A DNA stretch of 64,000 bases, from positions 53,054 to 117,053 of the forward strand of contig ONKA01000009.1 in the NCBI GenBank assembly GCA_900318265.1, written 5' to 3'. Source of the DNA: an uncultured Bacteroidales bacterium. Lineage in GTDB: Bacteria > Bacteroidota > Bacteroidia > Bacteroidales > F082. Positions within the stretch are counted from its first letter, which is position 1, and each line of letters begins with the position of its first letter. A program made the translations under genes and the position numbers. Positions 32,648-40,774 of the stretch are shown here, piece by piece. Below the pieces are notes generated by a model. The model was not told where the DNA came from. It did not search any database and worked only from the letters and a program-made list of their open reading frames with translations.

Positions 32648-33561
32648 ATCATTTTCTTGTGTCTGAAATAGATATAGAACGCGACGGCGACCACCGCCAT
32701 GAATCCCATAATGCCCCAGAAGGCCCAGGCCTGCTGTTGGAAGGGTAACTGGACGTTCATACCGTAGATGCCCGTGATGAAGGTCAAAGGCAGGATGATG
32801 GTCGACACGAGGGTCAGGATCTTCATTGTCTCGTTGGTCTTGTTGGTCTGCATCGAGTCGAAGGTCATGGAGAGGCCTTCGATCAACTCTTCGTAGTCCT
32901 CGGTCATGTCCCACAGTTTCTGCAGGTAGTCGAGGATGTTGCCCCAGTAGTCTTCCATGTACTCGATGTCGTCGGTGAAGCCTCTGACCTTACCGGTCTC
33001 GAAGAGGTGGAAGAGCCTGAGCTGCGGCTTGAAGATGGTGTTGATGAGGATGAGGTTCTTACGTGTCACGCTGATGCGCTCGATGATCTTCACTTGTTTC
33101 TCCTGCAAAAGCTCGCGGTTGATCAACTCCACGTCCAATCCAACTTTGCGCAGCAGGTACACTGACTCGGTCATCAGTTTTTCGAGGATGCGATAGAGCA
33201 GGATGTCGGAGTTGCGGAAGTTCATGTCCTCCCCGTTTTGGATGCGTTCCTCGTATTCCTCGAAGAGTTGCGACACGCCCCAAGGGTTCTTCTCGATGGA
33301 GATGATGTAGTCCTTGCCCCAGAAAATCTTTACCTCCTTGATTTTCACAAACTTGTTCTGACGATCAAAGTTGGGGAAATGAAGGATGAGGAAGTAATAG
33401 TCGTCGTAAATATCGATTTTGGGGCGCTGGTTGACGGATTTGCAGTCTTCGATGTCCAAAGGGTGGAAGTGAAATCGGTCTTTCAGGAATTCAAAGTCTT
33501 CTTCCGTTGGGTTATTGAGATGACGCCAAGTCAAGTCCCCGATTTTCAGGCTGTTAATCAT
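32644..33561 (-). CDS. corA: CorA-family magnesium/divalent cation transporter
   Basis: 305 aa. A long cytosolic N-terminal domain (beta then coiled helices, e.g. ERISVTRKNLILINTIFKPQLRLFHLFE in sections) leads to two C-terminal membrane helices (MKILTLVSTIILPLTFITGIYGMN and AFWGIMGFMAVVAVAFYIYF). The signature GMN (YGMNVQLPF) between the helices forms the selectivity filter of CorA. The protein ends RHKKMM, with its stop codon inside a palindromic element, so the original C-terminus may have been altered slightly. No regulatory leader was seen. Confidence 0.9.
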   Translation of the reverse strand: MINSLKIGDLTWRHLNNPTEEDFEFLKDRFHFHPLDIEDCKSVNQRPKIDIYDDYYFLILHFPNFDRQNKFVKIKEVKIFWGKDYIISIEKNPWGVSQLFEEYEERIQNGEDMNFRNSDILLYRILEKLMTESVYLLRKVGLDVELINRELLQEKQVKIIERISVTRKNLILINTIFKPQLRLFHLFETGKVRGFTDDIEYMEDYWGNILDYLQKLWDMTEDYEELIEGLSMTFDSMQTNKTNETMKILTLVSTIILPLTFITGIYGMNVQLPFQQQAWAFWGIMGFMAVVAVAFYIYFRHKKMM

Positions 33562-33692
33562 AGGCCTTCCCCCTTTCTTTTAAAGTGAATACGCTGTTTA
33601 CATCGGCGCAAAATTTGTTTCGCGCCGCGAAAATAGTGTTTTTTGTTGAAAAAGGGAGAACAAAACTTGCAAAAAATGCAAATTTGTAGGTT

Positions 33693-34283
33693 TTATTTCC
33701 ACTCGAACGTGTTGATCAAATGGTCAATGTCTTCACGGATGAAGTTGATGACGGGCTGCATCGAGTCGTTGTCGGGTTGGAAATTGAAGTAAAGGGCACC
33801 GCGCACAAAGTTGCGGGTGCTGTCGGTGAGGTAGAACTGCATCGGGGTGGCCACGCCCTTGCCATCCATCTCGATAAAGAGGCCATAAACTTTATGCTCG
33901 TCGTTGACAATCAAGCTGTCGCGCAAGCCATTGGCTTTTTGTAGGTGCTTGGTCAACATGGTGTGGACATCTTCCAAGTACTCGCCCAAGTTGCCGTTGA
34001 TGGGCTTGTGCGTCAAATGGATGGAGCCCTTGAACTGCGGCATCTCGACGTTGACCCAGTTTTTCTCGTTGGGTGAATAGCGGTCGTAAGTGAGCATGGC
34101 GTAGTCGGGGCACTCGAAACTGTAACGTTCGATGGTGTCGACGCGGCTGTACGACTTCTCGGGTAGGTCGATACGGAAATAGCCGCGCGGCTTGGGTAGG
34201 TAGGCAGCTTCGTCGTCGCATGATGCGGCAATAAAGGCTAAAACCATGATTGCCAATGGAATTATGAACTTGCTGATTCTCAT
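33693..34283 (-). CDS. gldD: Gliding motility/T9SS lipoprotein GldD
   Basis: 196 aa from the ATG at 34283. The N-terminus MRISKFIIPLAIMVLAFIAASC ends in a lipobox. The mature part opens with YLPKPRGYFRIDLPEKSY, the typical GldD block, and later has FECPDYAMLTYDRY and a conserved late FNFQPDNDSMQPVI. GldD is needed for gliding and T9SS in F. johnsoniae, but its exact role is not known. The longer in-frame extension to 34373 reads through an inverted repeat and was rejected. gldE lies 70 bp upstream in the same orientation. Confidence 0.88.
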   Translation of the reverse strand: MRISKFIIPLAIMVLAFIAASCDDEAAYLPKPRGYFRIDLPEKSYSRVDTIERYSFECPDYAMLTYDRYSPNEKNWVNVEMPQFKGSIHLTHKPINGNLGEYLEDVHTMLTKHLQKANGLRDSLIVNDEHKVYGLFIEMDGKGVATPMQFYLTDSTRNFVRGALYFNFQPDNDSMQPVINFIREDIDHLINTFEWK

Positions 34284-34300
34284 GTTTATTCTATTTGTCG

Positions 34301-34352
34301 GCCCTTCGACGGGCTCAGTGACCTTAGGTTGCTGAGCCTGTCGAAGCACCGG
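34301..34352. repeat. Inverted pair of the CTGAGCCTGTCGAAG repeat
   Basis: Arms CCCTTCGACGGGCTCAGTGACC and GGTTGCTGAGCCTGTCGAAG are separated by TTA and can fold into a long imperfect hairpin. It fills most of the gap between gldE and gldD. A single arm occurs at 22199-22227. Confidence 0.7.
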
Positions 34353-34353
34353 T

Positions 34354-35703
34354 TTATTCTTCGTCAAAAACAACCTTTACTTCTTTGATGCGCTTGGTGT
34401 CAGCATCGGTGATCTCCATGTGGAACTTCTCGAAGTTGAACTTGAATCCAATTTCGGGGATACGGCCTTCGATTTCTAGGATGAGTCCGGCCAAGGTGTC
34501 AGCTTCGCCCTGCATGGGCTCGAAGTAGTCTTCGTCGACACCAAATACTTTGCAGAAATCGACGATACTTGTCTGAGCCTTAAAGAGATAAGAGCCGTCG
34601 TCAAGTTTTGTGAAGTGCTCTTCCACGTTGGCTGTATCGAACTCGTCGTTGATCTCGCCAACGATTTCCTCTATGACATCTTCCATCGTGATAAGGCCAG
34701 AGGTGCCGCCGTATTCGTCGACGACGATAGCGATATGGATCTTTTTCTCACGGAAGTCCTGGAACAGGTCGTTGATCTTGCGGTTTTCGGGCACGAAGAA
34801 TGCGGGGCGGACGAGTTTCTGCCATTCGTAGGACTGGGCATCTAGATAGGGGAGAAGGTCTTTCACGTAGAGGATGCCTTCCACCTGGTCCAAGGTTTCG
34901 TCGTAAACGGGAATCCTTGAGAATCCGCTCTTGATGACGATGGCGAGCATCTCGGTGAATTCCATGCTTTTCTCCACGCCGATGATGTCGACGCGCGGTA
35001 TCATCACGCCGCTCACCTCTTTCTCGCTGAACGAGGCGATGCCTTTCAGCATCTGTTTTTCCTCCATTTGGGTCGACTCTTCAGTGGCAATGTCAACGGC
35101 AGTGGAGAGGTCTTCCATGGAGATTTCGCCTTTTTTCTTTTCCATGTGCTTGTCCATGAACGAGGTGGAGTTGACCAGCAGCTTGCTCAAGGGTTTGAAT
35201 AGACCGATGAGGAAACGTAGGGGTCGTGCCATGAAACGGGCAACTTTGACTGGACGCTTGCCGGCATAGATCTTCGGTGTGATTTCGCCCACGATGAGAA
35301 TCATGGAGGTGACCATTACCGCTTCCAAGAGGAAAGCCGCCACAGGGTAGTTCACCATGTCGAACAGCAGCGCCATGATGTAGGTCGACAGCAGGGTGAT
35401 GGTGACGTTGACGAAGTTGTTGCCAATCAATATGGTGGCCAGCAAGGTTTTGGGTTTCTCGCGGAGCTTCAGCACGAGTTTGCTTTTGGCGTCGCTGCGC
35501 GATACAAGGTCTTCGACGTCGGCGGGTTGAAGCGAGAAGAAAGCTGTCTCGCTGCTTGAGATCAAGGCCGAGGCGATAAGCAATAGGACAAGCACCACCA
35601 ATCCAATGATGGCGCCGATGGGTTGTTCGGAAAATCCTTTGTAGAAGTTGTTTGAAACAACGGTGAGAAGTCCTATGAGAGGGTCAGGGTCAGGTGTTTC
35701 CAA
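34354..35703 (-). CDS. gldE: GldE, CNNM/CBS-domain membrane protein
   Basis: 449 aa. N-terminal CNNM (DUF21)-type membrane domain with helices IGLVVLVLLLIASALISSSETAFF, TLLATILIGNNFVNVTITLLSTYIMALLF and VMVTSMILIVGEITPKIYA in sections. Two CBS motifs follow (MIPRVDIIGVEKSM; RKINDLFQDFREKKIHIAIVVDEYGGTSGLITMEDVIEEIVGEI in sections), then a CorC/HlyC C-terminal domain. It is the CorC-like partner gene always found next to gldD in gliding Bacteroidota, and overexpression can support GldD function in F. johnsoniae. The start at METPDPDPLIG follows a promoter-like box by 27 bp. Confidence 0.88.
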   Translation of the reverse strand: METPDPDPLIGLLTVVSNNFYKGFSEQPIGAIIGLVVLVLLLIASALISSSETAFFSLQPADVEDLVSRSDAKSKLVLKLREKPKTLLATILIGNNFVNVTITLLSTYIMALLFDMVNYPVAAFLLEAVMVTSMILIVGEITPKIYAGKRPVKVARFMARPLRFLIGLFKPLSKLLVNSTSFMDKHMEKKKGEISMEDLSTAVDIATEESTQMEEKQMLKGIASFSEKEVSGVMIPRVDIIGVEKSMEFTEMLAIVIKSGFSRIPVYDETLDQVEGILYVKDLLPYLDAQSYEWQKLVRPAFFVPENRKINDLFQDFREKKIHIAIVVDEYGGTSGLITMEDVIEEIVGEINDEFDTANVEEHFTKLDDGSYLFKAQTSIVDFCKVFGVDEDYFEPMQGEADTLAGLILEIEGRIPEIGFKFNFEKFHMEITDADTKRIKEVKVVFDEE

Positions 35704-35729
35704 AATCTTATGATTTAAAATTCAGGCTG

Positions 35730-35737
35730 CAAAATTA
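35730..35737 (-). promoter_or_regulatory. -7 box for gldE-gldD
   Basis: The minus strand reads TAATTTTG followed by CAGCC, 27 bp before the gldE ATG. It suggests that gldE-gldD can be transcribed apart from mutY-ssb. Confidence 0.45.
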
Positions 35738-35768
35738 CGAAACTTTTCTGACATGTCGCATCATTCCC

Positions 35769-36221
35769 TTAAAATGGCAGGTCGTTGCCTTCGTCTTGAG
35801 CGGGTGCTTGAGGCGTGTAGCCTGGTGCCGGTTCTGGGGCGGGAGCGTAGGGTTGGCCGTAGGACGACTGTGTGGCGGGACGGGCGGGTGCCATCTGCAT
35901 CATTTTGTCGGCATGCACTTCGGTGACATAGCGCACGATGCCTTGCTGGTCGGTGTATTGACGGGTGCGCAGTTTGCCTTCCACGTACATGAGGTCACCT
36001 TTGGTATAGTTGCGACGTCCTTCGGCAATATCGTTGGCAAGGTTGCCCCAAACCACGATGTTGTGCCAATCGGTCTGTTCCACCCAGTTGTTGTCGCGGT
36101 CGCGGTAACGTTCAGAGGTGGCCATCGTGACTGAGATTTTCTTGTTGCCGTTTTCGAAGGTGGTCACTTCTGGGTCTTTCCCGAGACGGCCTATAAGGAT
36201 GACTTTGTTCAAGCTTGCCAT
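35769..36221 (-). CDS. ssb: Single-stranded DNA-binding protein
   Basis: 150 aa. N-terminal OB-fold (SLNKVILIGRLGKDPEVTTFENGNKK in sections; WHNIVVWGNLANDIAE; KGDLMYVEGKLRTRQY), then a Pro/Ala-rich flexible linker and the acidic tip DEGNDLPF, which docks repair and replication proteins. It coats single-stranded DNA in replication, recombination and repair. It lies between mutY and gldE, as in F. johnsoniae. Confidence 0.95.
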   Translation of the reverse strand: MASLNKVILIGRLGKDPEVTTFENGNKKISVTMATSERYRDRDNNWVEQTDWHNIVVWGNLANDIAEGRRNYTKGDLMYVEGKLRTRQYTDQQGIVRYVTEVHADKMMQMAPARPATQSSYGQPYAPAPEPAPGYTPQAPAQDEGNDLPF

Positions 36222-36298
36222 AGTGTAGTGTTTTTAATTGTTTAAGTATAAGTCGATTAAGCGTGGAATGGGAAAACTGCCCAAATCCGTTTCGGGCG

Positions 36299-37246
36299 TC
36301 AAAAATAAATCTTTTGTTTCAATCCGCAACAATTTTTTTTCAAGGTTAGCTTGTGGGTGAAGACAGGGGACACTTTTACGATGGTAAACGGTTTGTTTTC
36401 AATCCATTGTTTGAATTGATCTGAGGCAATGACTTCTTCAACCGATAAGGGCTTTTCGCTTTCGATGCAGGGGAAATCGTAAAGGTTTTTCCAGATGTCG
36501 TTGTCGCTGCGTTTGTGCAGGTAAATGCTATTTTTTACCCTGATTACCAAATAGTTGAAGTGCCTTGTGGTGACCTTGACTTTAGGAAGTTTCACAGGTC
36601 TATGCATTACGGTTTGGTGGGCAAATGACAGACATTGGGCTTGGAGGGGGCAGAGCAGGCAGTTGGGATTCTTTGGTGTGCAGTGCAAGGCGCCGAATTC
36701 CATCATGGCTTGGTTGTGGAGGCCAGGCTGTTTGCGGTTGAGGAGCTCGTCGGCGAGTCGGGCAAAGGTTTTTGGACCTTCATTATTATTAATAGGTGTG
36801 TCGATGTCGTAGAGCCGAGCCAAAACGCGGTACACATTGCCATCGACAACGGCATGGGGTAGGTTGTAGGCGATGGAAGCAATAGCTGCCGCAGTGTAGT
36901 CGCCGACACCTTTTAGTTGTTTAAGTTTCTCGAAATCAGCGGGGAAAATGCCTCCATATTCTGCCACGACTTGTTTAGCGCACTGGTGCAGGTTGCGGGC
37001 GCGTGAGTAGTAACCCAGGCCTTGCCACATTTTCAGGACTTCTTCTTCAGAGGCTTTGGCGAGGTCGGTCACGGTAGGCCATTTCTCAATGAAACGCAGG
37101 TAATAGTCCATACCTTGGCTGACGCGCGTCTGTTGCAGGATGACCTCGGAGAGCCACACTTCATAGGGCGTAGGGTCGTGCCGCCAAGGCAAATCGCGGT
37201 GGTTTTCGGCGTACCAATTAATTAAGGTGTCGTGTAGGATATTCAT
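36299..37246 (-). CDS. mutY: A/G-specific adenine DNA glycosylase
   Basis: 315 aa. HhH-GPD glycosylase that removes adenine mispaired with 8-oxoguanine. Motifs: NHRDLPWRHDPTPYEVWLSEVILQQTRV in sections, LKQLKGVGDYTAAAIASIAY (helix-hairpin-helix and catalytic Asp region), VVDGNVYRVLARL and the iron-sulfur cluster ligands C-x6-C-x2-C-x5-C in HCTPKNPNCLLCPLQAQC. The C-terminal 8-oxoG recognition domain is short and ends IYF, so the protein is ~30-40 aa below typical length. The promoter of ssb appears to overlap its last codons. Confidence 0.93.
   Translation of the reverse strand: MNILHDTLINWYAENHRDLPWRHDPTPYEVWLSEVILQQTRVSQGMDYYLRFIEKWPTVTDLAKASEEEVLKMWQGLGYYSRARNLHQCAKQVVAEYGGIFPADFEKLKQLKGVGDYTAAAIASIAYNLPHAVVDGNVYRVLARLYDIDTPINNNEGPKTFARLADELLNRKQPGLHNQAMMEFGALHCTPKNPNCLLCPLQAQCLSFAHQTVMHRPVKLPKVKVTTRHFNYLVIRVKNSIYLHKRSDNDIWKNLYDFPCIESEKPLSVEEVIASDQFKQWIENKPFTIVKVSPVFTHKLTLKKNCCGLKQKIYF
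36300..36307 (-). promoter_or_regulatory. -7 box for ssb overlapping the mutY stop
   Basis: The minus strand reads TATTTTTG followed by ACGCC; the box includes the end of mutY, with a ~75-bp leader to ssb. Confidence 0.4.
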
Positions 37247-37332
37247 CGTGGTTTTCGAGGCGAAATTCTTTATTTATAACTCATTAGAAGAAAAATTTTG
37301 CATTAATGGGGTCTGCGTATTGAAAATGTTCG

Positions 37333-37340
37333 TACCTTTG
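37333..37340 (+). promoter_or_regulatory. -7 box for the HU gene
   Basis: TACCTTTG followed by CCGC, 50 bp before the ATG at 37390. Confidence 0.5.
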
Positions 37341-37389
37341 CCGCAAATTTACAACAAACATTATAACTAACCATTAAATAAGAGAAAAA

Positions 37390-37662
37390 ATGACTAAAGC
37401 AGAAATCGTTGCTGAAATCGCAAGCAAGACCGGCATTGAGAAAGGTGCTGTCCAGAATGTTGTTGAGAACTTTATGGAAGTTGTGAAGAATGCCATGGCT
37501 AAGGGTGAAAACGTCTATCTGAGAGGCTTCGGTAGCTTCATCATCAAGACGAGAGCTGAAAAGACTGGCCGTAACATCGGCAAGAACATCGCCATCACCA
37601 TCCCGGCCCACAAGATTCCGGCCTTCAAGCCTGCTAAGACCTTCATGAACGCTGTCAAATAA
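37390..37662 (+). CDS. hup: HU-family DNA-binding protein
   Basis: 90 aa, full length for the HU/IHF family. Helical N-terminal dimer part (TKAEIVAEIASKTGIEKGAV), then the GFGSFIIKTRAEKTGRNI signature of the DNA-binding arm and the P-F-K end (AFKPAKTFMNAVK). It bends and compacts the nucleoid. Next come a 29-aa basic protein and RNase G, a neighbourhood common in Bacteroidota. Confidence 0.95.
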   Translation: MTKAEIVAEIASKTGIEKGAVQNVVENFMEVVKNAMAKGENVYLRGFGSFIIKTRAEKTGRNIGKNIAITIPAHKIPAFKPAKTFMNAVK

Positions 37663-37689
37663 GAAAAACAACAAATAAAATCTTTTATT

Positions 37690-37779
37690 ATGCCAAACGG
37701 TAAGAAACACAAAAGACACAAGATGTCGACTCACAAGCGCAAAAAACGCTTGAGAAAGGACAGACACAAGAAGAAATAA
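37690..37779 (+). CDS. Tiny highly basic conserved protein, possibly ribosomal (bL38-like)
   Basis: 29 aa, more than half Lys, Arg or His: it begins MPNGKKHKRHKMSTHKRKKR and ends RKDRHKKK. It lies 27 bp after the HU stop and is followed by a hairpin before RNase G. Similar tiny basic proteins stand between HU and RNase G in other Bacteroidota. A phylum-specific ribosomal protein named bL38 has been reported from F. johnsoniae; identity with that protein is my guess and was not checked. Confidence 0.65.
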   Translation: MPNGKKHKRHKMSTHKRKKRLRKDRHKKK

Positions 37780-37802
37780 GCTCTTCTTGAGCCTAAACAC
37801 GA

Positions 37803-37846
37803 CAATAACACAGCATTGGTTTCCCCCATTGTTGTGTTATTGTTTT
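37803..37846 (+). terminator. Hairpin between the basic protein and RNase G genes
   Basis: CAATAACACA and TGTGTTATTG pair perfectly around a ~24-nt loop, followed by TTTT. It probably ends the HU/basic-protein transcript or attenuates into rng. Confidence 0.6.
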
Positions 37847-37880
37847 ATCAATCAAAACGTTAACCCCAAAGAAAAACACT

Positions 37881-39473
37881 ATGTCTGAAGAACAACAGCA
37901 AGAGGTTGCAGTGGAAGTGAAGACAGTGACGCGCGACTTGGTCATCAATTCGCACGCTTCGGAGGTTGACATCGCTCTTCTGGAAGACAATTCGCTTGTC
38001 GAACTTCACAGAGAAAAGACCAACAACCAGTTTGCGGTTGGTGACGTTTACTTGGGTAGGGTGAAGAAGATCCTGCCGGGCCTCAACGCTGCTTTCGTTG
38101 ATGTGGGCTATCCCAAAGAGGCCTTCCTACACTATCTCGACCTTGGCCTGCAGGCCAATTCGTTGATGAAGTACAAGAAGGCGGTCGTCGGTGGCGACGA
38201 TGTGCCCATGGACAAGTTCAAGCTTGATCCTGACCTTCCCAAGAACGGCAAGATTGGTGATTTGCTTAACGTGGGCGACCTGCTCCCCGTGCAAATCGCC
38301 AAGGAACCCATCCACACCAAGGGACCGAGAATCACCGCCGAAGTTTCCTTCGCGGGCCGTTATCTCGTGCTTGTCCCCTTCTCCAACCGCATTTCGGTAT
38401 CCCAAAAAATTCGCAGCAGCGAGGAGCGCAACCGTCTCCGCCGTCTGATCCAAAGCATCAAACCTGCCAACTATGGCGTCATCATCCGCACCGTCGCCGA
38501 AGGCAAGAAAGTGGCCGACCTTGACGCCGACCTGCGTTCCTTGATTTCCAAGTGGGAACAGTGCATCATCGAGATGAAGAAGATGACGACCTTCGGCAGG
38601 ATGGTCAGTGAGATGGACCAAACCAGCGTCATGCTGCGCGATTTGCTCAACGAGTCGTTCAACAACATTCATGTGAACGACGAGAAACTCTATGAAGAGA
38701 TCCAGAAAAACATTCAGACCTTCGCGCCGCAAAAGGCCGACATTGTGCAGCTTTACAAAGGCAAAGAGCCCATCTTTGACTATTTCAATGTCACAAAGCA
38801 AATCAAAGGCTTTTTCGGTAAGATCGTCACTATCAGAAACGGTGTCTACCTTGTCATCGAGCACACCGAGGCCATGCACGTCATCGACGTGAACAGCGGC
38901 CATCGTGTGAACAAGGAGAATTCGCAGGAAGACAACGCTTTCCAAGTCAACGTCGAAGCCGCCAAGGAGATCGCACGCCAACTGCGTTTGCGCGATATGG
39001 GCGGCATCATCATCGTCGACTTCATCGACATGCACGAAGCCAAACATCGCAAGGATCTGTTTGACGCCTTGGTCGAGGCCATGGCCCACGACCGTGCCAA
39101 ACACACCATCCTTCCCCCGACGAAGTTCGGCCTCATCCAAATCACACGCCAACGCGTGCGTCCCGAGACGGAGGTGCAGGTGCAGGAGAAATGCCCTGTG
39201 TGCGCCGGCGAAGGCAAGATTCGCCCCGCCATCCTCTTCATCGACGAAATCGAAAACCACCTCAAGTACCTCATGGTCGACCAAAACGAGAACCACTTGA
39301 CCTTGCAGGTGCATCCATTCATCTACGCCTACCTTTCATTGGACGGCCTGTTTTCGATTCGCCGCAAATGGATGAAGAAATACGGCAAAAAATTCAAGGT
39401 GCAGTCGATGCCCGAATTCCATGTTTTGCAGTACAACTTCCAGAACGCCAATGGCGACGACATTAAGCTCTAA
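37881..39473 (+). CDS. rng: Ribonuclease E/G family protein
   Basis: 530 aa. S1 domain near residue 55 (VGDVYLGRVKKILPGLNAAFVDVGY in sections), an RNase E/G core with the metal-binding Asp residues in MHVIDVNSGH and GGIIIVDFIDM, and the zinc-link cysteines CPVC near residue 440. The long acidic scaffold tail of RNase E is absent, so it is of the RNase G type. It processes rRNA 5' ends and degrades mRNA in the cytosol. The antisense ORFs inside it are shadows. Confidence 0.93.
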   Translation: MSEEQQQEVAVEVKTVTRDLVINSHASEVDIALLEDNSLVELHREKTNNQFAVGDVYLGRVKKILPGLNAAFVDVGYPKEAFLHYLDLGLQANSLMKYKKAVVGGDDVPMDKFKLDPDLPKNGKIGDLLNVGDLLPVQIAKEPIHTKGPRITAEVSFAGRYLVLVPFSNRISVSQKIRSSEERNRLRRLIQSIKPANYGVIIRTVAEGKKVADLDADLRSLISKWEQCIIEMKKMTTFGRMVSEMDQTSVMLRDLLNESFNNIHVNDEKLYEEIQKNIQTFAPQKADIVQLYKGKEPIFDYFNVTKQIKGFFGKIVTIRNGVYLVIEHTEAMHVIDVNSGHRVNKENSQEDNAFQVNVEAAKEIARQLRLRDMGGIIIVDFIDMHEAKHRKDLFDALVEAMAHDRAKHTILPPTKFGLIQITRQRVRPETEVQVQEKCPVCAGEGKIRPAILFIDEIENHLKYLMVDQNENHLTLQVHPFIYAYLSLDGLFSIRRKWMKKYGKKFKVQSMPEFHVLQYNFQNANGDDIKL

Positions 39474-39511
39474 TGTTTAACGAAGGAAGTCACTGCCCAA
39501 AAACCTCAGAA

Positions 39512-39538
39512 GGCTCGTCTGCACGACGAGCCTTTTTT
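39512..39538 (+). terminator. Intrinsic terminator of rng
   Basis: GGCTCGTC and GACGAGCC pair around TGCAC, followed by six T residues. Confidence 0.85.
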
Positions 39539-39643
39539 ATGGTATGCCCTAAAGGGCAGAAATAGTTCAAAAATCATTCAAAAATCCATAAAAAGTCTTT
39601 CAAACAGGTTTTCTAATTTTTGAATTGATTTTTGTCAGATTTC

Positions 39644-39678
39644 TTTGCGAAGCAAATCCCCATAAATTCCTATCTTTG
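39644..39678 (+). promoter_or_regulatory. Promoter for trpS
   Basis: TTTG at 39644-39647 and TATCTTTG followed by CA at 39671-39678, spacing 23 bp. The leader to the ATG at 39698 is about 15 nt. Confidence 0.55.
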
Positions 39679-39697
39679 CACCCAAAATCAGCACACT

Positions 39698-40690
39698 ATG
39701 AAAGACATCGTTTTGAGCGGCATTCGCCCCACAGGAAACCTTCACCTCGGCAATTACTACGGCGCCGTGCGTAGCTTCGTGAAGATGCAGGAAGACTATA
39801 ATTGCTACTTCTTCATCGCCGACTGGCATTCGCTGACCACGCACCCCAAGCCAGAAAATATACAGCGTTCGGCCCGCACGATTTTGGCCGAATACCTCGC
39901 CTGTGGCATCGATCCTGAAAAAGCCACCATTTACATCCAAAGTGATGTGCCGGAGACCATCGAACTGTATCTCTACTTCAACATGAACGCCTACATTGGT
40001 GAGTTGGGTCGCGTGACGACCTTCAAGGAGAAAGCTCGCCAACAGCCCGACAACGTCAATGCTGGCTTGTTTACCTATCCCACGCTGATGGCAGCCGACA
40101 TCCTGCAACATCGCGCCAAATGGGTGCCCGTGGGCAAGGACCAGGAGCAGAACATGGAAATGGCCCGTAAGTGCGCACGCCGCTTCAACAATATCTATCA
40201 GGTCGAGTTCTTCCCCGAACCCCAGAACTACTATTTCGGTGGCGATGCCATCAAGGTGCCGGGATTGGACGGTAGCGGCAAGATGGGTAAGAGCGATGGC
40301 AACTGCATCTACCTCTTCGAGGATGAGAAAACCATGCGTAAGAAGGTAATGCGTGCCGTCACCGATAGCGGCCCGACCGAGCCTAACAGCCCCAAGCCCG
40401 AAGTCATCCAGAACCTCTTTACGATGATGAACATCGTCAGCGAGCCCGAGACGGTAAAATACTTCGACGAAAAGTGGAACGACTGCTCCATCCGCTATGG
40501 TGATATGAAGAAACAACTGGCAGAGGACTTGGAGAAGACCGTTGCTCCGATTCGTGAGCGCATCATAGAGTTCTCATCAGAGACCGAACGCCTCGACCGT
40601 ATCGCCCGTATGGGCGCCGAGAAGGCCCGCGAGAGCGCGGCGAAGACCTTGAACGAGGTGAGGAAGATTATTGGGTTTAGACAGTATTAA
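39698..40690 (+). CDS. trpS: Tryptophanyl-tRNA synthetase
   Basis: 330 aa class I aminoacyl-tRNA synthetase. The HIGH-like motif is RPTGNLHLGNYYG near residue 10 and the KMSKS-like motif is GSGKMGKSDGN near residue 195; the GKDQEQN tryptophan-site block is also present. Start MKDIVLSGI was chosen because the promoter lies between it and the longer in-frame extension to 39632. It charges tRNA-Trp in the cytosol. Confidence 0.95.
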   Translation: MKDIVLSGIRPTGNLHLGNYYGAVRSFVKMQEDYNCYFFIADWHSLTTHPKPENIQRSARTILAEYLACGIDPEKATIYIQSDVPETIELYLYFNMNAYIGELGRVTTFKEKARQQPDNVNAGLFTYPTLMAADILQHRAKWVPVGKDQEQNMEMARKCARRFNNIYQVEFFPEPQNYYFGGDAIKVPGLDGSGKMGKSDGNCIYLFEDEKTMRKKVMRAVTDSGPTEPNSPKPEVIQNLFTMMNIVSEPETVKYFDEKWNDCSIRYGDMKKQLAEDLEKTVAPIRERIIEFSSETERLDRIARMGAEKARESAAKTLNEVRKIIGFRQY

Positions 40691-40710
40691 TGCTGAATGA
40701 TGAATGCAGA

Positions 40711-40745
40711 ATGCTGAATGATCGTGTCTCATCCCCATTCAGCAT
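40711..40745. repeat. Inverted repeat of an ATGCTGAATG word
   Basis: ATGCTGAATG at 40711-40720 pairs with CATTCAGCAT at 40736-40745 around a 15-nt loop, within a stretch of repeated GAATG and CATTCAGCA words between trpS and hflX. There is no T-run. Confidence 0.55.
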
Positions 40746-40774
40746 TCAGCACCCCACATTCATAATTCAATAAA

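Noticed and set aside
33693-34373. Longer GldD reading from 34373
   Set aside because: The extension reads through an inverted repeat and would place residues before the lipoprotein signal.
38127-39314. Long antisense ORF (395 aa) opposite rng
   Set aside because: It is fully contained in the well-supported RNase G gene and has no recognisable domain; a codon-bias shadow.
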